This document shows, one piece after another, positions 10,301 to 20,400 of a stretch of 64,000 nt of DNA. Where the stretch lies: contig CAJTWN010000011.1 of assembly GCA_910580105.1 (NCBI GenBank), positions 1 through 64,000 on the forward strand, read 5' to 3'. The translations under genes and the position numbers were made by a program. This DNA is from an uncultured Clostridia bacterium. Lineage in GTDB: Bacteria; Bacillota; Clostridia; Monoglobales; Monoglobaceae. The notes under the pieces were generated by a model, which saw nothing but the letters and a program-made list of their open reading frames with translations, was not told the DNA's origin and did no database searches. Each line of letters opens with the position of its first letter. The stretch's first letter is position 1.

Positions 10301-10485
10301 AGGACGGTTTTGAGAAAATTTCCATGACCTCACAGGCCAGTCCATAGCCGTTCCGTTGATGCTGGTACAGCTCCACGTTCAGCGGCAGCGGTTCCAGTTC
10401 AGCGTACTCCTGCGGAATTATCACCGCTGCTGCAGGGCGGCACTCTGCCGGGAGTTCACAGCTGATTAGGCTAAGCTTCTCCGTG
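10299..10485 (-). other. unidentified coding remnant between recombinase and surface-protein fragments
   Basis: A frame on the - strand reads VDNTEKLSLISCELPAECRP and continues with AELEPLPLNVELYQHQRNGY. It has coding-like composition but no convincing start or recognised family. It may be a further piece of the decayed mobile element. Confidence 0.3.
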
Positions 10486-10990
10486 TTATCCACCGTGCGT
10501 GGTACACTCCACGCTTTGCAGTCCGGCAAAATCCGCATACGCCCTGTTGTGATTTTCATCAACTCCAATGTCATAATTAAAATCCAATGTGTTGTGGTTT
10601 TTGCTGCTGTGGCGGTGAATTAAATCCAGGGTATCGAAGCCCTGCTCATTACCAACACGAATATCAAACATCGGATCCTCCTTCCCGTAATAGATCCCCG
10701 CTATATCCTCCGTATTGACCGGTGCGTAATAATTCCCTGATGGGCTTATCACCTGATTCTGCATCGTGATCTTCTGATAGATCTGGGCAAAAGTATCCCG
10801 GTACAGCGCCGCAAACTCATCCTGTATTGCTCGTGCCTGCTGATTCTCTCCATCCATTGCCAGCAGCGCCGCTGTCTGCGTTCAAATCAACGGGCGTATT
10901 TTCCAAATTTGTCAGCACCGAATCATACAGCACCAAATAGAAAGTTTTATCCCCTTCGGTCACTGTGCGGATAGTCTTACCGTCTCGTCA
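10486..10990 (-). pseudogene. decayed duplicate of the tail of the giant surface protein
   Basis: The - strand frame matches the C-terminal region of the 2241-residue protein at 14419-21144: GENQQARAIQDEFAALYRDT and the following residues are identical. It then jumps from FDIRVG directly to NEQGFDTLDL, an internal deletion of about 530 bases relative to the intact gene, and ends in unrelated sequence. Further right (10930-10990) a short match to bases 15830-15890 of the intact gene follows another deletion. It is a non-functional relic of a second copy. Confidence 0.85.
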
Positions 10991-11015
10991 TCCATTTCGC
11001 TCAGATTCCTTACTT

Positions 11016-11054
11016 CCCTCACAGTATATCACACCATATCCTCATTTGCAATGA
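11016..11054. repeat. 39-bp intergenic repeat, copy 1
   Basis: Bases containing CCTCACAGTATATCACACCA then TATCCTCATTTGCAATGA recur at 12842-12880 with three or four differences. Each copy lies downstream of a DUF6273-CuAO_N gene, just past its terminator. Confidence 0.8.
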
Positions 11055-11061
11055 CGGAAAG

Positions 11062-11092
11062 AAGGGGCGCACAGCCAAGCTGTGCGCCCCTT
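11062..11092 (-). terminator. terminator of the first DUF6273-CuAO_N gene
   Basis: A perfect 14-bp GC-rich stem (11062-11075 with 11079-11092, loop CAA) lies 18 bases after the stop codon. The T run on the - strand is short (TTCTTTCC). Confidence 0.7.
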
Positions 11093-11110
11093 TGGGGTAC
11101 TTTGTTTTTG

Positions 11111-12547
11111 TTATTTCACATCATCGTCCCAGTTTGCGAAGGCACGCTCGTACCACCAGGGGTTCCAATCCTCATCCAGTTCCTGCGAGGCAGGCTTATC
11201 GATCACCACCCGCTGGAGATTCTCTACATAGTCCACCTGCGCTTCCAGCGCCTCCGACACCGCACGCAGGGGCACCAGCGTACGCTCTCCCACCAGGCGC
11301 GCCGGTGCGTCCAGTTCCACCGCCTCTTCATTGACCAGCAAGGTGGGGCTGTTGATCTGTAACTGCACTGTGGTGCTGTCCTTTGTTGCTGTCACCTGTT
11401 CCTCTGCCTCATCCCAGCTGACTTCGGCGCCCAAAGATTCAAAGATGGCACGCACCGGTACCAGCAGGCGGTCGTTCTCCTCCACCGGTTCCTGATCCAG
11501 CTTCAGCTCCTTCCCCTGGCAGAAGACGGCCACACCCTGCTGTTCCTCTCTGCCGTCAATCACATAGGGATCGGTCTCGGTACCGCTTCCTGATTTGATC
11601 ACCACATTCTCTGTGTTCAGGTAAAATCCGGGACGGACGCCAAGTTCGTATCGGTCTACACCTGCAAAGTCATATTTTCCTTCATTCCAACTAATATAAT
11701 TAAGTGGTCCCGGGGAATCCAAACCATGTAATTTTGCCTCTTCGTCTGTGTATACATTTGCATTTCCAGCCGTACGCAGCCAATAGGATTCATACTCCTC
11801 GCTGGGTGCTTCATCCGGTCTTGCACTTGGGGTACGTTTGGCACAGGCAGTCCCAAAATTCTGCTTCAAAGTGTGTACCTGCGGCTCATTCAGCAGAAAC
11901 ATGGTGTCTGTAACCCGATACATGGCGCCCCGAAATCCCTCGCCCATGGCTAGATCATCTACGGTTACCTCATAATACTTATAACGTCCCCATCTGGGAT
12001 TGCCTGTTATAAATGCACTCACATACGGCCGAATTTGTCCATTGGTTGCCAGATGTAGCATACTCGGATAAAGAGCCTGCCACTGACTGACCGACTTCAT
12101 CAAAGAACGTTCACTGGCAGTAAAGTTCCCCTCCGCCAGAAATCCCTTTTCATCTGCATAAGGATATTTGCAGGGAAACCCCTCTTCTCCAATATTATCT
12201 GCCGTGGGCGGATTGTTCCGCAGCCAGACCACCTCCCCCGCAGGCGCTGTAGAATTCAGCCAGGCTCGGATATTCGTCTCCTCCCAAAAACCAGAGGATG
12301 AAATTCCATATAACCCTACATCTGCCACTTTAAAACACAGAATCCGGTCGCTGACCAGCAGAACGCCGTTTTCATCGGTATTGTCCGCACACCGCCACAG
12401 GATTGGCTCCCCGTTGTATCTTCCCATCTGATAATAGGTTCCCGCCGGAAATTCTGACGCCTCATCCGCATTCACCAACACCGAAACGCTCGGCACTGTA
12501 ATGCCAATGACCATACTCAGCAATATACTACATAACCTCTTCATCAT
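11111..12547 (-). CDS. exported DUF6273 - copper amine oxidase N-domain protein (A)
   Basis: The 478-residue protein has a signal peptide (about residues 1-27, MMKRLCSILLSMVIGITVPS). A DUF6273 domain (about 30-320) starts GTYYQMGRYNGEPILWRCAD and includes NIRAWLNS and the late block ELGVRPGFYL. A CuAO_N domain (about 345-455) has two repeats of the RLLVPVRAIFESLGAEVSWD type. Both domains are frequent on the surface of Clostridia; CuAO_N in these proteins is a small structural module and not an amine oxidase. It shares full architecture with the next gene (12924-14390), suggesting tandem duplication. AAAGGAAGG precedes the start. Its role is probably cell-envelope binding; substrate unknown. 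Confidence 0.85.
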   Translation of the reverse strand: MMKRLCSILLSMVIGITVPSVSVLVNADEASEFPAGTYYQMGRYNGEPILWRCADNTDENGVLLVSDRILCFKVADVGLYGISSSGFWEETNIRAWLNSTAPAGEVVWLRNNPPTADNIGEEGFPCKYPYADEKGFLAEGNFTASERSLMKSVSQWQALYPSMLHLATNGQIRPYVSAFITGNPRWGRYKYYEVTVDDLAMGEGFRGAMYRVTDTMFLLNEPQVHTLKQNFGTACAKRTPSARPDEAPSEEYESYWLRTAGNANVYTDEEAKLHGLDSPGPLNYISWNEGKYDFAGVDRYELGVRPGFYLNTENVVIKSGSGTETDPYVIDGREEQQGVAVFCQGKELKLDQEPVEENDRLLVPVRAIFESLGAEVSWDEAEEQVTATKDSTTVQLQINSPTLLVNEEAVELDAPARLVGERTLVPLRAVSEALEAQVDYVENLQRVVIDKPASQELDEDWNPWWYERAFANWDDDVK

Positions 12548-12575
12548 TTTTTCTTCCTTTCCTTTCTTTTGATCT

Positions 12576-12848
12576 TTAATATCCTCTCAACAGGTTTTTC
12601 AAACTCCAAACCGCCGCACCATTGGTGTTGTCCGCCAACAGGTACTTCGTCATGTTCCATAACAGTTGACCGTCATATATTCGATAATAGTTCTCTGCAC
12701 CCAGTTCATCCGGGAACTTGGCATAGGGTACACGATAATCCCTCCAGGCGCCATCCTCATCATAGGCATACGGCGGCTCAACCCCTATATCATCTTTTGG
12801 AAATGCCAGCGCAGATAGATGGTTATAGAGCGACCGGACTTTCCTCAC
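12576..12848 (-). pseudogene. small fragment between the duplicated surface genes
   Basis: A 90-residue frame (GTG start with no good ribosome site) ends ENYYRIYDGQLLWNMTKYLL followed by LADNTNGAAVWSLKNLLRGY. Its end has a loose similarity in pattern to the end of the giant protein (GKLLYDITYMLI). Its upstream edge lies in the 39-bp repeat that also borders the giant-protein relic at 10486-10990. I read it as a C-terminal relic of a third paralogue; a small intact gene cannot be excluded. Confidence 0.45.
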
Positions 12849-12880
12849 AGTATACTACACCATATCCTCATTTGCAATGA
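12842..12880. repeat. 39-bp intergenic repeat, copy 2
   Basis: Near-identical to 11016-11054, in the same relation to the upstream DUF6273-CuAO_N gene and terminator. Confidence 0.8.
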
Positions 12881-12886
12881 CTACAG

Positions 12887-12920
12887 AAAGGAGCCGCCGC
12901 AAAATTGCGGCGGCTCCTTT
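12887..12920 (-). terminator. terminator of the second DUF6273-CuAO_N gene
   Basis: A perfect 14-bp stem (12887-12900 with 12907-12920, loop AAAATT) lies directly after the stop codon. The T run on the - strand is weak (TTTCTG). Confidence 0.7.
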
Positions 12921-12923
12921 GTG

Positions 12924-14390
12924 TTACTTGCCTTCCGAGTCATAGAGAGACGCTTGCCATTCGGGATAAATTTCCGGGTCATAGACAGGACGGCTGCCAT
13001 ATTCCAGCAACATCCTCTGCTCCTCTGGATCTTGCCAATTTTCTTTTCCCCTGCCTTCTCCAAAATCCATGGGCAGTTCCGGCTTGTCAATCACCACCCG
13101 GTTCAGATTCTCCACCCATTCCACCTTGGCATCCAGAGCTTCTGATATGGCGCGCAGGGGCACCAGCGTACGATCCTCCACCAGTTTCGGGGCGGCGTCC
13201 AGCTCTACCGGTACATCATTCACCAGCATGATCGGATTGTCCACCTGTACCCCGATCATCGTTTTCTCATTGCTCACCGTTACGCTTGCGTCCCTTTCGT
13301 CCCATTCTACCTCTGCACCCAATTCCTCAAACACTGCACGCATCGGCACCAATATCCGATCATTCTCTTCCACCGGCTTCTGGTCAAACTCTACCTGCTC
13401 TCCGTTGCAGAATACCACCGGCGCTTCTTCAAGTCTTCCGCCAATAATATACGGATCGTCCTTTCTTCCGCTTCCCGATTTGATCTCCATATTCTCCTCA
13501 TTTAGGTAGAACATTGGCCGGACTCCTCTGTCTCCGTAGCTTCCCGGCTGAGGCCGATATTTGGTTCCATAAGCAATCCCACCTATGGTGCGATCTCCTC
13601 TCAGCCAATAAGAAGAATACCTCGGATCCTTATCCCGTATATCCGTAAATTCAGCTTTTGCAATGGCTTTTTCGGAAGTTTCAACATCTAAGGCGCCATA
13701 GCGCTCCCACACCTTATAGATCTGCCGTTCATCCGGCAGGAACATGGTGTCTCCGCATACCCGGTATGCCGCGCCCTCTACATGGGAAAGCTCGGAAACA
13801 TCGTCATATCCGGCCTCTGCCCAGCCGTCCGTGCGCAGATTTCCTGTCCAGCTATAACCAAAGGGAAAGTTAACACCGTTCTCGCTCTTTTCCAGCTCGT
13901 CGCGTCCCAGGTTCTGCCAGTTGGCCACCGTCTTCATCACCGCCTTTTCCTCCGCACTGAAATTGCTCTCGTGCAGAAATCCCTTCTCATCTGCATAGGC
14001 ATTACACGTCACTTTCGTTCCTGATACCTCCTTATAACTCTCTCTCTTCATCGGCGGATTGGGATGCTTCCATTCCACCTCGCCCGCCGGCTTGTCCGAA
14101 TTCAGCCAGCTCCGCAGATGGCTGTCCTCCCAGGTCTGTGCTTCATATGTGGGATCAATCCCACTTTTGATTGTATATATCGTATCATACGCCTTATAGC
14201 AGAGAATCCGCTCGCTGAACATCAGCTTTCCATTTTCGTCCTCTGCCACACACCGCCACAGAATCGGCTCATCATCATAGCTCCCCAGCTGTACATAGCT
14301 GTCCAGCGGAATTGCCGTCCCCTCTGCCGCAACTGGTATGCAGGGCAGGAACAGCGCCAGCGCCATCATCATACACCATACTCTCTTCAT
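12924..14390 (-). CDS. exported DUF6273 - copper amine oxidase N-domain protein (B)
   Basis: The 488-residue protein has a signal peptide ending near VAAEG (residue 24), a DUF6273 domain starting with YVQLGSYDDEPILWRCVAED, and two CuAO_N half-repeats (RILVPMRAVFEELGAEVEWD near 370 and RTLVPLRAISEALDAKVEWV near 430). It starts 28 bases after the giant surface gene and is probably in its operon. It is a diverged paralogue of protein A. The highly charged tail (WQDPEEQRMLLEYGSRPVYD) is not shared with A. An envelope role next to an SLH-anchored protein is inferred from context. Confidence 0.85.
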   Translation of the reverse strand: MKRVWCMMMALALFLPCIPVAAEGTAIPLDSYVQLGSYDDEPILWRCVAEDENGKLMFSERILCYKAYDTIYTIKSGIDPTYEAQTWEDSHLRSWLNSDKPAGEVEWKHPNPPMKRESYKEVSGTKVTCNAYADEKGFLHESNFSAEEKAVMKTVANWQNLGRDELEKSENGVNFPFGYSWTGNLRTDGWAEAGYDDVSELSHVEGAAYRVCGDTMFLPDERQIYKVWERYGALDVETSEKAIAKAEFTDIRDKDPRYSSYWLRGDRTIGGIAYGTKYRPQPGSYGDRGVRPMFYLNEENMEIKSGSGRKDDPYIIGGRLEEAPVVFCNGEQVEFDQKPVEENDRILVPMRAVFEELGAEVEWDERDASVTVSNEKTMIGVQVDNPIMLVNDVPVELDAAPKLVEDRTLVPLRAISEALDAKVEWVENLNRVVIDKPELPMDFGEGRGKENWQDPEEQRMLLEYGSRPVYDPEIYPEWQASLYDSEGK

Positions 14391-14418
14391 CTTTCTTCCT
14401 CCTTTTCTATTGAATAGC

Positions 14419-17400
14419 TTAATAGCTCAAAAATGCGTTCAAAGCGGGCATATTTCCCAAATATACACTGTAGATCAGCATATAGGTAATATCATACAAT
14501 AGCTTTCCATACGGCTGGTTCACATCATGCAGTCCGGCAAAATCTGCATATGCCCTGTTGTGATTTTCATCATATCCTTCGTTATACCTAAAATCCAGTG
14601 TGTTGTGATTTTTGCTGCTGTGGCGGTGACTTAAGTCCAGGGTATCGAAGCCCTGCTCATTGGGGCCGCCCGCATAGATCCCAAAAGAATATCCTCCGCT
14701 GATCAAATCCCAGAACTGATGGTAGGTATACAGAAAACGTTCTGCCTTTTGGGAAGGTTCACTCCTATTGTCATCATCCCTTCCTGTAGACCGCCCCGTA
14801 ATCAGGGAGGCGTCATACTCCATCTCGAAGGTGATCAATGTCCCGGCCGGAATTCGTTCCCCGATGATCTCGCCGTCCACCGTCACCGCCCCGTTGACCG
14901 TACTGTCATGAATGTCCTGGATGATCGGCATATAGTCATCTGACGGTGACACCTCGCTGTAAAAATATCCCGGCTGGATAATCACGATGTCACAGAAATT
15001 ATGTTCTCTTCCTGCCGCATCGGTATATACGGCGCTGTTGGCAATATGTCCGATTCTTCTCAGGTTATTCTTCTTCCCCGCTGTATAGGGCACCCACATC
15101 AGCTTCTTTCCCTTCTCGTGAATGAAGCGGGACATGGTTTCCATCGTCTTATACCACAGGCTGGTTACGTCCGGCTCTACAATCCAATCCTCGCCTTGGC
15201 CAACACGAATATCAAACATCGGATCCTCCTTCCCGTAATAGATCCCCGCTATATCCTCCGTATTGACCGGTGCGTAATAATTCCCTGATGGGCTTATCAC
15301 CTGATTCTGCATCGTGATCTTCTGATAGATCTGGGCAAAAGTATCCCGGTACAGCGCCGCAAACTCATCCTGTATTGCTCGTGCCTGCTGATTCTCTCCC
15401 TCCATTGCCAGCTGCGCCGCTGTCTCTCCCCATTTGCTTCCATCAAAATGCGGCGTACCTATATACACCTTCGGGAAGATTCTTGGCCGCTCGCTTGCGG
15501 GCAGGCTTCTATATGCGCCGTACATATGGTTCACAATTTTCAGCACGTACTCTGCCGTCTTATCTACCAATATCTTTCTGCGTTCTCCATTCACCTGTTC
15601 GGATGTTAATGCCGTGCTGTCTCCCGTTGCATTCGCCAGGCGGTTGGGTTCTATATCATAGTCCAGCTCACGAATGGACAATGCAAATTCCACCTCAGCA
15701 TCCTTCAGCATCCTGAAATAATTCACAAAGAAGGCTTCAGAATATTCAAATTTTCCTCCATTGGCATTCAAATACCGATCTACCTTTTCCCCGGTATCCA
15801 TCACATATTCAGAGTCATACAAAACGATATATACCGGCCGGGAATCCCCTTCGGTCACTGTGCGGATGGTCTTTACCGTCTCGTCCAGGTCGAACAGGCA
15901 CTTTACGATCACCTTACAGATCTCCGACCGTTTCACACTCGCCGTGGGCTTATACTGCACCGTTCCGTCCGCCTCCAGACTGCCCACCATCACGTTGTTG
16001 AAATACAGCTGACGCACCGCTTCTTTATACCCTTGGCTGATACCCCATTGATCCGTAAACGCTGTACCCGAATTCCACTTTGCATTCTGCATACACGCCG
16101 TTCCATCCGGAACATCGAACAGACTGGCCGCTGTCCGCAGATCCTCCGTATGATTGAGGAACACCTCGGCAATGACATAGGCAATTTCCTCCCGCGGCAT
16201 TTCCTGATAGAAGTATGCATTATCTATATTGATTGTCCCATATATCCCAACATTGTTCTTCATGTAGTCAATATATGTCCTCGCCCAGAATTCCGCATCG
16301 TTGACAGCACCGCTGCCGCTCAGGTCTACTTTTCCGGCTTCCAGAATCATCTTGAATGCTTCCGCACGGGTCACCGGGTTCCCCGGATTGAAGTTGGCGG
16401 CCTCGTCCCCGTTGATGATCCCAAGGTTGGTCGCTGTCTGCAAATAGGGGTAATACCAGCTCCCCTCTGAATTGTTATGCAAATCCTGATAATGCAGTAC
16501 CCGGAACAGCTTGGACGCATTGTAGATATCCGGCAGTGTTTTGTCCGCCTTCGTTCCATAGCTTACGTTCAATCCGCCCATCAAAATGGTTTTATCCGCC
16601 AAAGCACCGGTGTTATACCGGGCATACCGTCCATTGTTCACATAGGTATCCTCAAACGGCAGGGTGCTGACATATCCCCAGGGCGTCCCCTGGTTGTCCA
16701 CTGCGTATTCTCTCAGCTCTATATTCTTATCATACGGATGCAGAATCTGTATGATTTGATAGGGAATCACATTCTCCGGCGGGTCGCTGGTGATGTTTAC
16801 GCTGTTGTTATGAATGGCAGTCAGATACCCATACATATCCAATACCCCGGCAATCTCTCCGGCTTCGTTCCCATAGGAATATTTCGTATAGCTTCCGCCT
16901 GATTTTCCTGTGATGATGGATATGTTATCGCTGCTGTCCTTCACCAGTACCGGGAAGCGGTATTTGAGATTCTCCTCAATTACCTGTTCCACATCTGCAG
17001 TTTCCCACTTGGAGGCAAACAGTCCCTTCATCCCTTCATAAAAGTCAAAGACGCCGTCCATTCCTCCCGTCACTCCGCCGGCACGTCCCCGCATAAGCTG
17101 ATACAGCTCCGCCGGGGCAACGCTGTCCAAAAGGTTATAGCTGTCGGTCATGACCGGCAGACAGCCATAGATGTTCAGCAGTGACGACAGCGATTTACCA
17201 AAAGCATTCCCGCCTCCGCCTGTCTGGAAGTTATGCCACCCCGTCTTAAAATCGGTGGTCTGTCCCGCCGTCTGGGCACGGGTCTCGGCCAGCATGGGCT
17301 GTGCCTGTCCGATGGTATACAATGCGCCGTACAGCTCGCTCATGGCAAGGCGGAGCGCCAAAACACTGTCACAGCTGTGCACATTCGGATGACCACCGCT

Positions 17401-20400
17401 GCAGCTTCCGCCCAGCACCATGATATATACGGCAATTCCTTCCTGCGCCAGTGCATGGATTTTTTCTTCCACTGCCGTCGAATCCTCTATCTCTTGGACG
17501 AATAATACCAATAGTTGGTTCCCTTCTCCATTCGGGGACAGGGTTTCACTGGTGCGTTCCAAAAGCTCCAGTGCGGTACAATTTCCCTGATAGGGCTGGG
17601 TCTTCAGCTGTTCCAGCGCCGTCAACCCGGCAGTCTTATCCAACGCGAGGCTCTGCGTTCCATCCGCCGCTGTGAGATGAACGACGCTGTCCTCCGGCAG
17701 ATCCTCCAGAAGACCCTCCGCACTGCTCATCCAGCCCTTTGTGTCACCGGAATCAAACTGCAGCATGGATTGTGATATATCGATTCCAACCGCAGCCTCC
17801 AGGCTTGCCGATATCGGTGTATCGTTCAGCGTCTGCTCCATGGCCTGAGAGATCAGGTTGGGTGCGGCCTGGTAGGTCTGCACCGTGCCGGTGCGCCGAA
17901 TCTGGAAAGAGGCCTTATCAATATAGCCAAGGCCGTCTCCCATGCCGACCACTATCTTCGCAGAACGATCCAGCTTATCCTCATCCACTGTAAAGCGGAC
18001 TCTGCGGTAAGTTTCGTCACCTTCCACCGGTAGGAACACGCCGTCTCTGGACGACCAGAAGAAGAATGGCTCTGCGCCCTCCTCATGGGTGATCTGGCTG
18101 TCCTGGAAGTACAATTCATAGATTCCCTGTTCCTTATTGATATTCTTAATGGTGATCCCGGAAATTTCAGGGCTGGTAATCCCCAATGGAACATCCTCTG
18201 TCTGATCATATTCAAATCCCAAACTTCTCACCGGCAGCGCCTTGGACGGCTGGATGGTTGTATCCTGGGCAACTGTTGAAGAAAATGTCTCTTCATACGA
18301 AAGCGCATCCCGGCTGATTTCTGCTGTCAGCGTAACTTTTGTATCTTTGCCATAGCAATCCGGGTGGTTCACCTGACCATTGGTCTGAATATAATGGGAA
18401 TTGCTGCTCCACCGAATTTTGCTCCCATTCGGCGCCTCTGCGGGCAGGGTGATTTTATCTGTCCATGTACCGATATATCCGTAATTGTGCATATATTCTC
18501 TCAGCCAGAGAACGTCTTTAACAATTTCCGAGTCAAAGGCCTCCACCGGATAGACCGTCTGCTCTCCTGTCCGGCCATTGCCGAACTGTCCATACTGGTT
18601 ATACCCGGATGCCAGGATACTCCCATCTGCGCCGCGGCTCATCAGCATATAGTTCCGCCCGCAGGAAATGGCGGTCACCCCGTACAGGCGTCCAACTTTA
18701 CCATCTTCATAGACAGGATCGGCATAATAGCTGTCCTCCGTATCTCCATGTCCCAGCTGACCATAATCATTCCGCCCCCAGGTCCATACAGCGCCCTGTT
18801 CATCCACCGCAGCACAGAAGTAATAGCCCACCGATATGGATTCAATGTGGTCAAGCACACTTCCGTCCGCCTTCAGCACCTTGGACGGGTAATAACGATT
18901 GTTGGTGGTTCCGTCACCCAAACGTCCGTTCTGGTTATCTCCCCAGCTCCACACCGTGCCATCCGTGCTCAACGCCAGGCTGCATCCTTCTGCTGTCGCA
19001 ATCTGCTTGATATTGCCAATATACCCCTGACCATTCTCGCCCTTCACCTGCACTGGTGTTTTCCGGTTGGTTTTGGTTCCGTCTCCCAACTGTCCCTTGT
19101 CGTTGTTGCCCCACATATATACGGTACCGTCGCTCTTGAGCGCCATACTGGTACTCGCGTTGGCATAGGCCGAGACCACATTCTTCATCCAGTCCTCGCC
19201 GTTTGCCCCTTTAACGCGCACCGGCACATTGGTAGAAACTTTGGAATCATCTCCCAGCTGTCCCACGCTGTTATGTCCCCATGCCCAGAGAGAGCCGTCT
19301 TTCTTTACCGCAATGCCGTGTTTGTATCCGGCGCTGATGTCCACGAAATCCCGCAGGAAGCCGTTGCCGTTCTTTCCGCGCACCGGATATACCTTATTGG
19401 TATGCTCCGTCTCGCCAATCCCCAGCTTTCCGTTGTCAGCACATCCCACTGACCAGACGCGGCCATCCTCGGTGAGGATCAGATTAAAGCCATAGCCGCT
19501 GGAAACTTTTTTCACATCGTCCATTTGGTAATCCTGATAATCTACCACGAATTCGGGGAAGCTGGACGCCGTGTTGGTGCCGTCCCCCAGCTGTCCCCAG
19601 TTGTTGTCCCCCGCTGACATCAGAAAGCCATTTACAACCGCCAGGGACTGACTGTTGTTAAAGGCGCTTGCTGCTATTGTCAATGCCGGCGTCTTCGGAA
19701 TCTCTATTGTTCCGCTGAGGCCTTCCGTCCGTGTCCAGTCGCTGTCATGGATATATACATACATGAAATACATTCCAGGGGGATAATATTCCGGGTCTTC
19801 TTCTTGTAATGTATAGGTATATGTACCCTTCTGCCATACGGAACCGTCTGTACCCAATGCCAGTCCCAAATGACTGTACCGGGCAATCTCCTTTATGCCC
19901 ACCGGCGGAAAGGTTTCTGCAATTTCTTCTTCCGCCAGCGGTTGGGCCATCCACAGATGCTTGGGATAAGCGATGCCTTCAATATCATCACTCTTTCCAA
20001 ATGTCCAGCGGACACCCGCTTCATCTTCCAGCAGGTTATAGCCTTCCGCCGCCGTTACCTTGGCAATCTTTTCCGCCCCGGTATAATTTCGGATCGGCGC
20101 CGCATAGTCCCGGCTCTCCCGGGTGCCGTCCCCCAGCTGACCATAGAAGTTATCACCCCAGGCATAGACTGTTCCGTCTCCGGCCAGCGCCAGGCTGTGC
20201 TCCTCTCCGCTGGAAATTTCGATGATACCGGAAAGAGGCATACCACTTGCATCCTGCACTGGTTCGGGGGTATCCAGTTCCCCGTTCTCCGTATTCCTTG
20301 CGGCATACCAAACTGTTCCGTCCTTTTTTAGTGCGGTGAGTCCGCCTGCACCTCCGGCAATAGACGCCACATCCGTCAGACCATCCACACGCACCGCCGA

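Noticed and set aside
18364..19452. A long + strand frame of 362 residues
   Set aside because: It is antisense to the RCC1 repeats of the giant protein, with periodic sequence that keeps frames open by chance.
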